A DNA stretch of 48,519 nucleotides from an uncultured Collinsella sp. (GTDB lineage: Bacteria; Actinomycetota; Coriobacteriia; Coriobacteriales; Coriobacteriaceae). The position numbers and the translations under genes were made by a program. The notes beneath the pieces were generated by a model. The model made no database searches. It was not told where the DNA came from and saw nothing but the letters and a program-made list of their open reading frames with translations. This document shows positions 15,592 through 22,941 of the stretch, piece by piece (within the stretch, counting starts at the first letter, position 1; every line of letters begins with the position of its first letter). The stretch is from contig CAAETU010000069.1 in the NCBI GenBank assembly GCA_900759045.1, positions 1-48,519 of the forward strand. The letters run 5' to 3'.

Positions 15592-16725
15592 CTAGATGCG
15601 GTTCATCTGGGTTGCAACCTTGTTGTACCAGTCCTGCCACGTGGGCGGGCAGTACTTTTTGGCGGCTGCCGGGGTAAGCGTGGAGCCATAGTTGGCGCCC
15701 AGGTAGGCAACGTGGGCAGAGACGCCCTCGCTCCAGCTACCAAAGCTCCGCCAGCCGCCGCCGCGGGCGCTCCAGCCCCAGGCGTTATAGGAGCCGGCAC
15801 AATAGAGGCCCTTGCTGCTCTCGATGCAGGCGATGGCGGGAGACCAGCGAGGGTCAACACCGGTGTTCCAGGCTGCCACGGCAAAGTTGTAACCTTGGCC
15901 TGCCATGGGGGAGCCGGCGAGGTAGTTGTCGATGCGACTCGTCCACTCGTTGATAAACGAGTCGTAATCGGAGTTGCCGGTATCGGAGCTGTTCACCGTG
16001 GTGTCGATGGTAGTGTTGGCGTTATTGGCCTGGCTGTTGGAGTTGTTGCCGCTCACGCCCTCGCCCGAGAGCTTCTCGGCGGCAGCGGCCTTGTCGGCCT
16101 CGAGCTTGGCCAGCTCGGCGGCATTCTCCTGCTCGGCCTTTGCCTGGGCTTCGCTGCGAAGCTGCTGGGCTTGTGCCAGTGCGTCCTCGGCGGTTTTCTG
16201 CTCGGTCTCGAGTTGGGACTTGGCCTGCTCGAGCTCGGTCTTGTTCTGCTCGAGTTCGGTCTGCATCTTGTTGAGCTCTTCGATCTCGTCGACGCTCGAG
16301 CTCGTGATCTGGTTGGTGTACTTGCAGGTGGTGATGAACTCGCCCAGGCTCTGCGCGTTGACCAGGAAGCTCACGATGGGGTTGGTGCCTTTCTGGTACT
16401 TATACAGATCGCGCATGGCGGAGCTCGCCTTGGCCTGTTGATCGGGAAGTTCGGCTTCGATCTTCTCGATGCTTGCCTCGTTAGTGTCGATTTGCTTCTG
16501 CAGATCCTCGAGCTTGGTGCGGGCTTCGTTGTAGGCACTCGTGGCGGTTTCGATTTTCTGCTGGGCAGCGGAAAGCTGATCCTGCGTTGCCTGCGAGGCG
16601 GCATAGGCTGCGACGGGAGAGAGCATCGGCGCGGCCGTCAGTGCAACGGCGAGCGCGGCGCTCGTGATGATACGAACCGGCTTCGACGCGATGAGCGCTG
16701 CGGTGCGATGGTTCGAATGCTGCAT
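15592..16725 (-). CDS. Secreted coiled-coil cell-wall hydrolase-like protein
   Basis: A 377-residue exported protein. The signal peptide spans residues 1-45 (KPVRIITSAALAVALTAAP to AYAAS). A long coiled coil follows (about residues 50-220, rich in Glu/Gln/Lys/Ala), like the N-terminal half of CwlO/EnvC-type peptidoglycan hydrolases. A Ser/Asn linker leads to a C-terminal domain of about 120 residues containing WSPAIACIESSKG and YNAWGWSARGGGWRSF, which looks like a lysozyme-like or glucosaminidase fold with Glu in IES as candidate catalytic residue. The exact class is not certain. ATG 16725 has AGAGGG upstream; a TTG five codons earlier does not. Confidence 0.78.
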   Translation of the reverse strand: MQHSNHRTAALIASKPVRIITSAALAVALTAAPMLSPVAAYAASQATQDQLSAAQQKIETATSAYNEARTKLEDLQKQIDTNEASIEKIEAELPDQQAKASSAMRDLYKYQKGTNPIVSFLVNAQSLGEFITTCKYTNQITSSSVDEIEELNKMQTELEQNKTELEQAKSQLETEQKTAEDALAQAQQLRSEAQAKAEQENAAELAKLEADKAAAAEKLSGEGVSGNNSNSQANNANTTIDTTVNSSDTGNSDYDSFINEWTSRIDNYLAGSPMAGQGYNFAVAAWNTGVDPRWSPAIACIESSKGLYCAGSYNAWGWSARGGGWRSFGSWSEGVSAHVAYLGANYGSTLTPAAAKKYCPPTWQDWYNKVATQMNRI

Positions 16726-17039
16726 CCAGTCCCTCTGCAATCAATCGTAGGTTATAGTTCGAAAGGTATTCTACTACTGCTTTCGACCTCAACTTGAACC
16801 TTAAAGGTTCTAAAGGGTCAAGTTGAACTTGAGGTTTTGGCCTTGACCTGCAGTTATAGTGAATTGTTAAGAAACCATAGAGTTCAACTTTAACGTTACG
16901 GAACCCTGCGGGCTCGATCATAAGCGCCTGCTTGCCATAGATATGGTGGAACTTTGGGAAGCGGCGGTTTGGCACTCTAGAATAAACCAGTTGCATAAAG
17001 ACCGCCCATCGTACGGGCAGTTGATGATAGGAAGTTTCC
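16726..17039. other. Divergent spacer with operator-like repeats
   Basis: A 314-base spacer between the cell-wall protein and the D-aspartate ligase. It carries repeated half-sites: TCAACTTGAACC, the palindrome TCAAGTTGAACTTGA, and AGTTCAACTTTAAC. No coding frame is convincing. Both flanking genes concern the cell wall, so a shared regulator is possible. Confidence 0.5.
16818..16832. promoter_or_regulatory. 15-base palindrome TCAAGTTGAACTTGA
   Basis: Seven-base arms (TCAAGTT and AACTTGA) match perfectly around a central G. Two further copies of the AGTTCAA/TTGAACT core lie within 75 bases. This is the usual form of a dimeric repressor site. Confidence 0.45.
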
Positions 17040-18296
17040 ATGGCATTGCAGTTTACTGAGCGCGAGTTTATACCCGTGCTGCTCGGCGGCGATATCAACG
17101 CCTATTCGGTGGCGCGCGCCTTCTACGAGGAGTATCAGGTCAAGAGCCTGGTCTTTGGCAAGTATCAGACGGGTCCTGCATACCGCAGCCAGATTATCGA
17201 CTATACGCCCAATGTGGATATCGACACCATGCCGGTCATGATCGAGACCGTCAACGGCATTGCACAGGCCAATCCCGATAAGAAGATTATCCTCATGGGC
17301 TGCGGCGATAACTACGTCGCGCTTGCCGCACAGGCTCAGGATGCCGGCCAGCTTGCCTCCAACGTCATCGCGCCCTATGCGCCCTACAGCATGCTCGAGC
17401 AGTGCCAGAAGAAGGAGATCTTCTACGAGCTGTGCGAGAAGCACGGTGTGCCCTATCCGCACACGTTTACCTTTACCATGGCGATGCTCAACGCCCAGGG
17501 CGAGGCTTCCGCCGAGGTGCTCGACCAGATCGACTTCCCTTTCCCGATGATTCTGAAGCCCTCTGACGGCATCATGTGGTGGGAGCACGAGTTCGAGGGC
17601 CAGAAGAAGGCCTACGAGATTGCCGATCGCGCCGAGCTGGAGCAGGTCATTCGCGATGTGTACGCCAGTGGCTACACCGATGACCTCATCTTGCAGGACC
17701 GCGTGCCCGGCAACGACGAGTACATGCGCGTGCTTACCAGCTATTCCGACCGCAACGGCAAGGTTCGCATGATGTGCCTGGGCCACGTGCTGCTCGAGGA
17801 GCACCAGCCTCACGGCGTCGGCAACCATGCATGCATCATTACCGAGCCTAACGACGAGCTCATGGGCGGCGTGCGCAAGTTGCTCGAGGACCTTAAGTTT
17901 ACGGGCTTCTCCAACTTCGACGTCAAGTACGACCAGCGCGATGGTTCGTTTAAGTTCTTTGACTTCAACACGCGTCAGGGCCGCAGTAACTACTACGTCA
18001 CCAACAGCGGCTTTAACGTTGCCAAGTACGTGGTGGATGAGTACGTGTACAACCGCCCGTTTGAGCCTGAGTTTGTGACGGCGCAAGACGAGGCGCTGTG
18101 GATGGTCGTCCCCATGGGCGTCGTTGACAAGTATGTCAAGGACCCCGAGCTGCGTGCGAAGGCGCATCGTCTGGCCAAGGAGGGCAAGGCTGCCGATCCC
18201 TCGTTTATGAAGGGTGATTTTGTCTTTAACCGCTGGTTGCGCATGTGGCACACCAAGCTGCGTCACTTTAAGCTGTTCAAGACGTATTACAAGTAG
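17040..18296 (+). CDS. ATP-grasp D-aspartate ligase
   Basis: A 418-residue ATP-grasp enzyme. Its N-terminus (EFIPVLLGGDINAYSVARAF) and middle motifs (MMCLGHVLLEE, GFSNFDVKYD, FKFFDFNTRQGRSNYYV) resemble the D-aspartate ligase Aslfm of Enterococcus faecium. That enzyme attaches D-Asp to the lysine side chain of the peptidoglycan precursor, making a D-Asp/D-Asn cross-bridge. The FNTRQGRSN segment is the metal and ATP site. The downstream gene is an aspartate racemase that would supply D-Asp. The likely role is therefore peptidoglycan cross-bridge synthesis in the cytoplasm. ATG 17040 follows AGGAAG. Confidence 0.87.
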   Translation: MALQFTEREFIPVLLGGDINAYSVARAFYEEYQVKSLVFGKYQTGPAYRSQIIDYTPNVDIDTMPVMIETVNGIAQANPDKKIILMGCGDNYVALAAQAQDAGQLASNVIAPYAPYSMLEQCQKKEIFYELCEKHGVPYPHTFTFTMAMLNAQGEASAEVLDQIDFPFPMILKPSDGIMWWEHEFEGQKKAYEIADRAELEQVIRDVYASGYTDDLILQDRVPGNDEYMRVLTSYSDRNGKVRMMCLGHVLLEEHQPHGVGNHACIITEPNDELMGGVRKLLEDLKFTGFSNFDVKYDQRDGSFKFFDFNTRQGRSNYYVTNSGFNVAKYVVDEYVYNRPFEPEFVTAQDEALWMVVPMGVVDKYVKDPELRAKAHRLAKEGKAADPSFMKGDFVFNRWLRMWHTKLRHFKLFKTYYK

Positions 18297-18380
18297 ATGA
18301 GCGCGGCGCCCGCCCGGTTTGCATCGGACGGGCGCGGGCATGATACGAGCAATTGCATGGGCGTCACCAAGGAGGCGGCG

Positions 18381-19127
18381 ATGGAAAAGCTGGGAGTTAT
18401 CGGCGGCATGGGCGCCGAGGCCACGTCGTATTACTACGACCAGGTCGTGCGTCATACGGCTGCTACCTGTGATCAGGAGCATATCGACATGGTGGTACTT
18501 TCCAAGTCGACCATGCCCGACCGTACGCTGGCCATCAAGACCGGCGAGCATGCCGAGCTGCTGGCGACCATGAAGGAATGTGCACGGGCGCTCGAGGGGC
18601 TGGGCTGTGCTCATATCGCCATTCCCTGCAACACATCGCACTACTTCTACGACCAGATTCAGTCGTTTACCAAGGTGCCGATTATCCACATGCCGCGCGA
18701 GTCGGTGCGCTATGCCCTGGCAGGCGCGGTGATGGGGGAGTGCGAGTTCGATCCCAACCTGAGCATGCCGTCCGAGCCGGTGCGCAAGATCGGCATCATG
18801 GGCACCGACGGCACCGTGGGTGCAGGCGTCTATGGGCGCGAGTGCGAGGCCGCGGGCGTCGAGGTCGTCTATCCCAGCGAGAAGCGCCAGGCCGACGTGA
18901 TGTCGCTGATTTATGATGACGTGAAGGCCGGACGCGAGCCCGATATGGACAAGTTTGACCGCGTGATGTGGGAGTTCGCCCGCAGTGGCTGCGACCGCGT
19001 CATTCTGGCCTGCACCGAGCTCTCGGTGCTGAAAAAGTACCGAGAGATGCCCGAGATTACCCTTGACGCCATGGACGTCCTGGTGCGCGAATCCATCATC
19101 CGCAGCGGCGTCCCCTACCGCCTGTAG
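18381..19127 (+). CDS. Aspartate racemase
   Basis: A 248-residue PLP-independent racemase of the Asp/Glu racemase family. It has the N-terminal LGVIGGMGAEATSYYYDQVV and the two catalytic cysteines, in PCNTSHYF and in ACTELS. Each cysteine takes or gives the alpha proton. Aspartate rather than glutamate specificity is inferred from the D-Asp ligase immediately upstream and from the GGMG(P/A) start typical of aspartate racemases. ATG 18381 has AAGGAGG at ideal spacing; an in-frame ATG adjacent to the ligase stop (18297) lacks a site. Confidence 0.88.
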   Translation: MEKLGVIGGMGAEATSYYYDQVVRHTAATCDQEHIDMVVLSKSTMPDRTLAIKTGEHAELLATMKECARALEGLGCAHIAIPCNTSHYFYDQIQSFTKVPIIHMPRESVRYALAGAVMGECEFDPNLSMPSEPVRKIGIMGTDGTVGAGVYGRECEAAGVEVVYPSEKRQADVMSLIYDDVKAGREPDMDKFDRVMWEFARSGCDRVILACTELSVLKKYREMPEITLDAMDVLVRESIIRSGVPYRL

Positions 19128-19135
19128 CCCTCGGC

Positions 19136-19172
19136 CTGCCAAAAAGGGACAGGTTTATTTTGGTAGGTTTTA
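19136..19172 (+). repeat. GGGAC-type hairpin after the racemase gene
   Basis: CCTGCCAAAA pairs with TTTTGGTAGG (one G-T) around a loop holding GGGACAGG, followed by TTTTAT. It starts 9 bases after the racemase stop. It may act as a terminator and resembles the GGGAC palindromes elsewhere in the window. Confidence 0.45.
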
Positions 19173-19186
19173 TCTGGGAAAACAGT

Positions 19187-19223
19187 AAGGCCTCGGCTCG
19201 TTTGATGCGAGCCGGGGCCTTTT
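19187..19223. terminator. Terminator between racemase and ECF operon
   Basis: AAGGCCTCGGCTCG and CGAGCCGGGGCCTTTT form a long stem around TTTGATG with a T-tract on the plus side. It ends the plus-strand cell-wall operon and possibly the converging ECF operon. Confidence 0.82.
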
Positions 19224-19251
19224 GCATTTGTCGGTTGCCGGGGGCGATGGG

Positions 19252-19998
19252 TTAAAACAGGAAGCCGAGGACGATGAGGGCAATGCTGACAATAAGTATG
19301 GCAATGTCCAGGCTCTTGATGGGGTAGCGCTTGTACGAGCTCGCGCGCGTGCGCAGGTAGAAGCCGCGCTGCTCGGCTGCCAGGGCCGTGGCATCGGTTT
19401 TACCCACGCTCGAGATCAGTAGCGGCACGCACAGCGGCAGCATGAGCTTGAGCTTCTTGATGGGGTTCTTGGTGTCATACTCGATGCCGCGTGCGGTCTG
19501 CGCCTCCATGATGGCGTTCATCTCCTGGCCAAACACCGGCACAAAGCGCAGCGCCGTGGTAAAGGTGAAGGCGTAACGATACGGAACGTGCAGCACCTCG
19601 ACGCAGGCGTTGGCAAGGTCGTTGAGCTTGGTCACCATGAGCATCAGAATAAGCGGTAGCGCCACGCCCAGCAGACGCAGGCAGGCCTTTGTTCCGGTGA
19701 TGAGGCCTTCATCGGTGACAAAGCTCCACACCACGTTGCCATCGCGCATAAAAGCCAGCTGCAGCACCAGCATGATGAGCGCGAGCGGAATCAGTAGCTT
19801 GAGCAGCGCGAGCAGGCGGTCGACGACGCCGGCGTAGGCTCCCAGCGCGAGCGTGAGTGCCAGAAAGCCCAGCAGTGCCACATAGGTGTCGGACAAGAAA
19901 ATGCCGATGATGATGGCGGCGGCGAGGCCCAGTTTGATGACGGGGTTCAGGCGGTGTAGCAGCGTGTCGCCCGGCATGTAGTCGATGACGTTAACCAC
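19252..19998 (-). CDS. ecfT: ECF transporter transmembrane subunit T
   Basis: A 248-residue membrane protein of the CbiQ/EcfT family, the scaffold that couples the ATPases to the substrate-binding subunit. It has about five hydrophobic segments. The two coupling helices carry the family signatures AQTARGIEY and AAEQRGFYLR (Ala-Arg-Gly and Gln-Arg-Gly). The start is GTG 19998, which overlaps the stop codon of the ATPase gene (GTGGTTAA) and uses GAGGAG within that gene. It is the last gene of a dedicated three-gene transporter operon. Confidence 0.87.
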   Translation of the reverse strand: MVNVIDYMPGDTLLHRLNPVIKLGLAAAIIIGIFLSDTYVALLGFLALTLALGAYAGVVDRLLALLKLLIPLALIMLVLQLAFMRDGNVVWSFVTDEGLITGTKACLRLLGVALPLILMLMVTKLNDLANACVEVLHVPYRYAFTFTTALRFVPVFGQEMNAIMEAQTARGIEYDTKNPIKKLKLMLPLCVPLLISSVGKTDATALAAEQRGFYLRTRASSYKRYPIKSLDIAILIVSIALIVLGFLF

Positions 19999-21742
19999 GG
20001 CGGACCATCTCCTCGGTAATGCGAACGATATCAGTGACCTCACTCACCTGCGTAAAGGAGGGCGAGACGGTGGATGCCAGACGGCGCGAGAGTTCGATGA
20101 CCTGGGGCGGCTCAACGTAGGCACGCTGCATGAGTTCGATGTTCGAGAATAGCTCGTGCGTGCGGCCGCGGTCGAGGATGCGACCGTTGGCCATCACCAC
20201 GATGCGCTCGGCAAAGTCGGAAACGACTTCCATGTCGTGACAGACCATGATGACGGCGCAACCGCGCTCTGCCATGGTGCGCACCGTTTCCATGACGGTC
20301 ATGCACTCGCGGTAGTCCAGGCCGCTCGTGGGTTCGTCGAGCACCACGATCTTGGGCTCGATCACTACAACGGATGCCAGCGCCACCATCTGGCGCTGGC
20401 CGCGTGACAGCGAGAACGGTGCCTCGTCGGCGGGCAGGCCAAAGCGGTCGATGACCAGCTGGGCGCGACGCAGGGCTTCGGCGCGGTCGATGCCGGCAAG
20501 CTCTAGACCAAAGGCGACCTCGTCGAGCACGGTGTCTTTGCAGATTTGGCGGTCGGGGTTCTGGAAAAGCGTTGCCACTTCGCGTGCGATGCGGCTCGTG
20601 GGAACCGATGCCGTGTCCAAGCCCGTAACGCGTACGCTGCCCGATGCGGGCTTGAGCAAACCCGTGAGCAGTTTGGTGAGCGTGGTTTTGCCGGCTCCGT
20701 TTTGGCCGACAATGCCCACGAGCTCGCCGGGGTAGAGCGTCAAGTTGAGGTCGTGGACGGCGGCGCCTCCATGGGGGTAGGAAAACTCGACATGGTCAAA
20801 GGTGAGCACCGGCTCGGCGTCTTTCGCATGCGGGCGCAGCGACGGCGCGTGCGGGGAGCCTGCGGGCGCCTGGGTATCGCTTGTCACACGGTCGGGGTCG
20901 ACGATGCCCGCGATCAGTCGTTCTGCCTCGTCGACATCCAGACAGGGCGTGCCGCTTACCAGGCCATCGGCCTCGAGACTGTTGAAGATGCGCGTGACGC
21001 GCGGGCAGTCGACGCCGATGGCGCGAAGCTCGTCGGTGTGCGCGAAGACCTCGTGCGGCTCACCTTGCAGCGCGATCTGGCCGTGATCGAGCACCAACAC
21101 ACGGTTGCAGTACTCCGAAAGTAAAGCGACCTTTTGCTCAACGACGACGATGGTGATGCCGAGCGCGCGGTTTGCCTCGCGCAGCGTCTCGAAGATCAAG
21201 GTGGAACTGGCGGGATCGAGTGCTGCGGTTGGCTCATCGAGCACTAAGACGCGCGGACGCATGGCGAGGATGGCGGCGATAGCTACCTTTTGCTTTTGGC
21301 CGCCCGAGAGAGTGGCGATCTCGCGGTCGCGCAGGTCGCTGATACCGACGGTCTTAAGCGTCTCGCTCACGCGCTGCTCGATCTGATCGTGCGGAACGCC
21401 AAAGTTCTCGAGGCCAAAGAGCATTTCGTCCTCAACGACCGAAGCGACCATCTGCGTATCGATGTCCTGCAGTACGCTACCGACGACCTGCGATACGTCG
21501 GTGAGCGAGACCTCGCAGGTGTCGTGGCCGTCAACTAACACGGAGCCATAAAAGGTGCCGGTGTAGTGGTGAGGCACGGCGCCCGACAGACAGGCGGCAA
21601 GTGTGGACTTACCGGCGCCCGAGGGCCCGATGATGCCGATGAAATCTCCCTTGTTCACGCTGAGCGAAACGTGGCTGAGCGCCTGCTCGGTCTGCGTGCC
21701 ATAGGAGAACGAGACATCGTCGACGTTGATGATCGTTTCCAT
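19991..21742 (-). CDS. ECF transporter fused A-A' ATPase
   Basis: A 583-residue protein of two complete ABC ATPase domains. Domain 1 has the Walker A GPSGAGKST (about residues 39-47), signature LSGGQKQK and Walker B VLVLDEPTAAL. Domain 2 has GQNGAGKTT, LSRGQRQM in place of LSGGQ, and IVVLDEPTSGL. A linker of about 45 residues joins them. Such fused A-A' proteins occur in dedicated ECF systems (YkoD type). It powers uptake by the adjacent S and T subunits. AAAGG precedes the ATG. A 214-base spacer with two structured repeats separates it from the S gene. Confidence 0.9.
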   Translation of the reverse strand: METIINVDDVSFSYGTQTEQALSHVSLSVNKGDFIGIIGPSGAGKSTLAACLSGAVPHHYTGTFYGSVLVDGHDTCEVSLTDVSQVVGSVLQDIDTQMVASVVEDEMLFGLENFGVPHDQIEQRVSETLKTVGISDLRDREIATLSGGQKQKVAIAAILAMRPRVLVLDEPTAALDPASSTLIFETLREANRALGITIVVVEQKVALLSEYCNRVLVLDHGQIALQGEPHEVFAHTDELRAIGVDCPRVTRIFNSLEADGLVSGTPCLDVDEAERLIAGIVDPDRVTSDTQAPAGSPHAPSLRPHAKDAEPVLTFDHVEFSYPHGGAAVHDLNLTLYPGELVGIVGQNGAGKTTLTKLLTGLLKPASGSVRVTGLDTASVPTSRIAREVATLFQNPDRQICKDTVLDEVAFGLELAGIDRAEALRRAQLVIDRFGLPADEAPFSLSRGQRQMVALASVVVIEPKIVVLDEPTSGLDYRECMTVMETVRTMAERGCAVIMVCHDMEVVSDFAERIVVMANGRILDRGRTHELFSNIELMQRAYVEPPQVIELSRRLASTVSPSFTQVSEVTDIVRITEEMVRRG

Positions 21743-21763
21743 GGGTACCTTTCATAGTCATTG

Positions 21764-21808
21764 GGGACGTTCTTGCATGTCCAGTCGTTTATAAGAACGT
21801 CCTCAAGA
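21764..21808. repeat. GGGGAC-type palindrome in the ECF operon
   Basis: TTGGGGACGTTCTT pairs with AAGAACGTCCTCAA (14 bp, one G-T) around an 18-base loop. It lies between the S-subunit and ATPase genes. It shares the GGGAC opening with palindromes at 39729, 40281 and 43852. Confidence 0.6.
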
Positions 21809-21850
21809 GCTCGTTGTTTGGGACAGTCTTTGGCGGTGAAGCACGGAGAC

Positions 21851-21949
21851 GGCTTTACGAGGTGCCCCAGGTTGGCGCGAAAGAGGAACGAAGCGTACTT
21901 GGGTACGCGAGCGACGAATGAACGCCAAGATGGGGTGGCTCGCAAAGCC
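21851..21949 (-). repeat. Structured 3'-UTR repeat, copy 3 (diverged)
   Basis: It begins about 7 bases after the S-subunit stop, in that gene's sense. Nested stems are GGCTTT/AAAGCC, CCCCA/TGGGG, TTGGCG/CGCCAA and GCGTAC/GTACGC. The joining strands keep the same blocks as copies 1 and 2: GAAAGAG on one side and CGACGAATGA on the other. The middle stem is TTGGCG/CGCCAA here but TGACGT/ACGTCA in copies 1 and 2, a paired change that supports an RNA structure. Confidence 0.7.
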
Positions 21950-21956
21950 GAACAGG

Positions 21957-22532
21957 TTAGTTGAGCTTAAGGGCCTTCTGGATGGGCATGTAGAGGGCGC
22001 CGACCAGAATGGCGTTAAACACGGCGGTCATGGCGACGACGGGCAGCATGGCTGCGGCGAGCTCGCCCACCACGCCGAGCATGGCCATCTTGATGACCAT
22101 GAAGATAACGCCGGAGACAAAGGTGGTCACGAATGTTGCGACGATGGCGACGACGGGCTTAACCTGGCCGTCCTTGGCGGCGGCGTTGACAATGACGGCC
22201 ATGAGCATGGCGGCGATACCCTCGGCGGCAAAATCGACAAACGGCGAGGTGGTGGTGATCTGGATCACGGCCGCTGAGATGAGGCCAATGACGAGCGCTT
22301 GGCCAATGTTGGGACGAACGACCAGGATGGTGAGGCAGAAGGCCGAGATGATGAACTCGGGACTGATCATACCGCCCGAGATGCCCGAGATTGCCTTGCC
22401 GACGGTGAAGTTGAGGATGAAGCCTGCGGCAAGCAGAATGGCGAGCAGGACAAGGGCGTGGATATCGAGTTTGCCGCGGTCGGCGGTCTGGACGGTGCGG
22501 GGCTGGGCTGTGGCGGTGGTGTTCTGAGACAT
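21957..22532 (-). CDS. ECF transporter substrate-binding S component, predicted tryptophan-related
   Basis: A 191-residue hydrophobic protein with five or six membrane segments and a short polar N-terminus, the size and layout of ECF S components. A soluble start (residues 1-22) is followed by LDIHALVLLAILLAAGFILN and the loop VGKAISGISGGMISPEF. I do not recognise a named S family from sequence. Its substrate is predicted from regulation: a Trp-codon leader peptide and attenuator lie directly upstream, so tryptophan or a Trp precursor is likely. ATG 22532 has GAAAGGA upstream. First structural gene of the ECF operon. Confidence 0.8.
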   Translation of the reverse strand: MSQNTTATAQPRTVQTADRGKLDIHALVLLAILLAAGFILNFTVGKAISGISGGMISPEFIISAFCLTILVVRPNIGQALVIGLISAAVIQITTTSPFVDFAAEGIAAMLMAVIVNAAAKDGQVKPVVAIVATFVTTFVSGVIFMVIKMAMLGVVGELAAAMLPVVAMTAVFNAILVGALYMPIQKALKLN

Positions 22533-22580
22533 GGTAAAAGTCCTTTCAAAAAGGGGAGTGTAAGAGAAAAACGGAGGCGC

Positions 22581-22705
22581 GTGATGCGAATGCGATCGGG
22601 CTCGAGATAGAAAAAGGCCCCCGGTCGAAACCGGAGGCCTTCCAATCACCTAGAGCGCAAAAACAGGCGTGAGGGACTCACTGTCGACCGATCGTATTCG
22701 CATCA
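22581..22705 (-). promoter_or_regulatory. Trp attenuator of the ECF operon
   Basis: Three elements follow the Trp codons. CGGTCGA in the leader (22690-22684) can pair with TCGACCG (22628-22622) inside the terminator, giving a candidate antiterminator. The terminator hairpin itself is at 22610-22641. A further 20-base pairing joins GCGTGATGCGAATACGATCG (ending at 22686) with its near complement at 22601-22581, enclosing the terminator. A ribosome stalled at the Trp codons would leave CGGTCGA free; one reaching the stop codon would cover it and let the terminator form. Confidence 0.7.
22610..22641 (-). terminator. Attenuator terminator
   Basis: On the minus strand AAGGCCTCCGG and CCGGGGGCCTTTTT form a GC-rich hairpin with a TTTTT tract, between the leader peptide and the S-subunit gene. 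Position and form fit a transcription attenuator. Confidence 0.85.
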
Positions 22706-22746
22706 CGCCACCACCAGTTGTTGAGGGACTTCATTGTGTTCATCAT
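22678..22746 (-). CDS. Trp leader peptide
   Basis: A 22-residue peptide beginning MMNTMKSLNN followed by three tandem tryptophans (TGG TGG TGG at 22716-22708) and ending ANTIGRQ. AAAGGAG lies at good spacing before the ATG. Three consecutive codons for the rarest amino acid, followed by a terminator, is the classical attenuation design of trp operons. Here the controlled genes are an ECF transporter rather than trp biosynthesis. Confidence 0.88.
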   Translation of the reverse strand: MMNTMKSLNNWWWRDANTIGRQ

Positions 22747-22941
22747 CTTGGTGGCTCCTTTCGTGATGCCTTGGCGCGGTTGCACCTCGTTGCTGTTGCG
22801 CTGCACTATAGCACAGCGAAGTGTGTGCGGGGAAATCTTTTTTTGAAAAGATTTCGGCGGCGTTTCCTGCCGGTCAAAAGGGCAGGCTGAGCGGGCGGGA
22901 TGACTCATGCGACCCCGCCCGTCTCTTGGAACGCGAGGGTC

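Noticed and set aside
16977..19142. A 721-codon open frame on the minus strand
   Set aside because: It is antisense to the D-aspartate ligase and racemase genes, which have full family motifs and ribosome binding sites. High GC gives long antisense frames; the product shows no recognisable domain.
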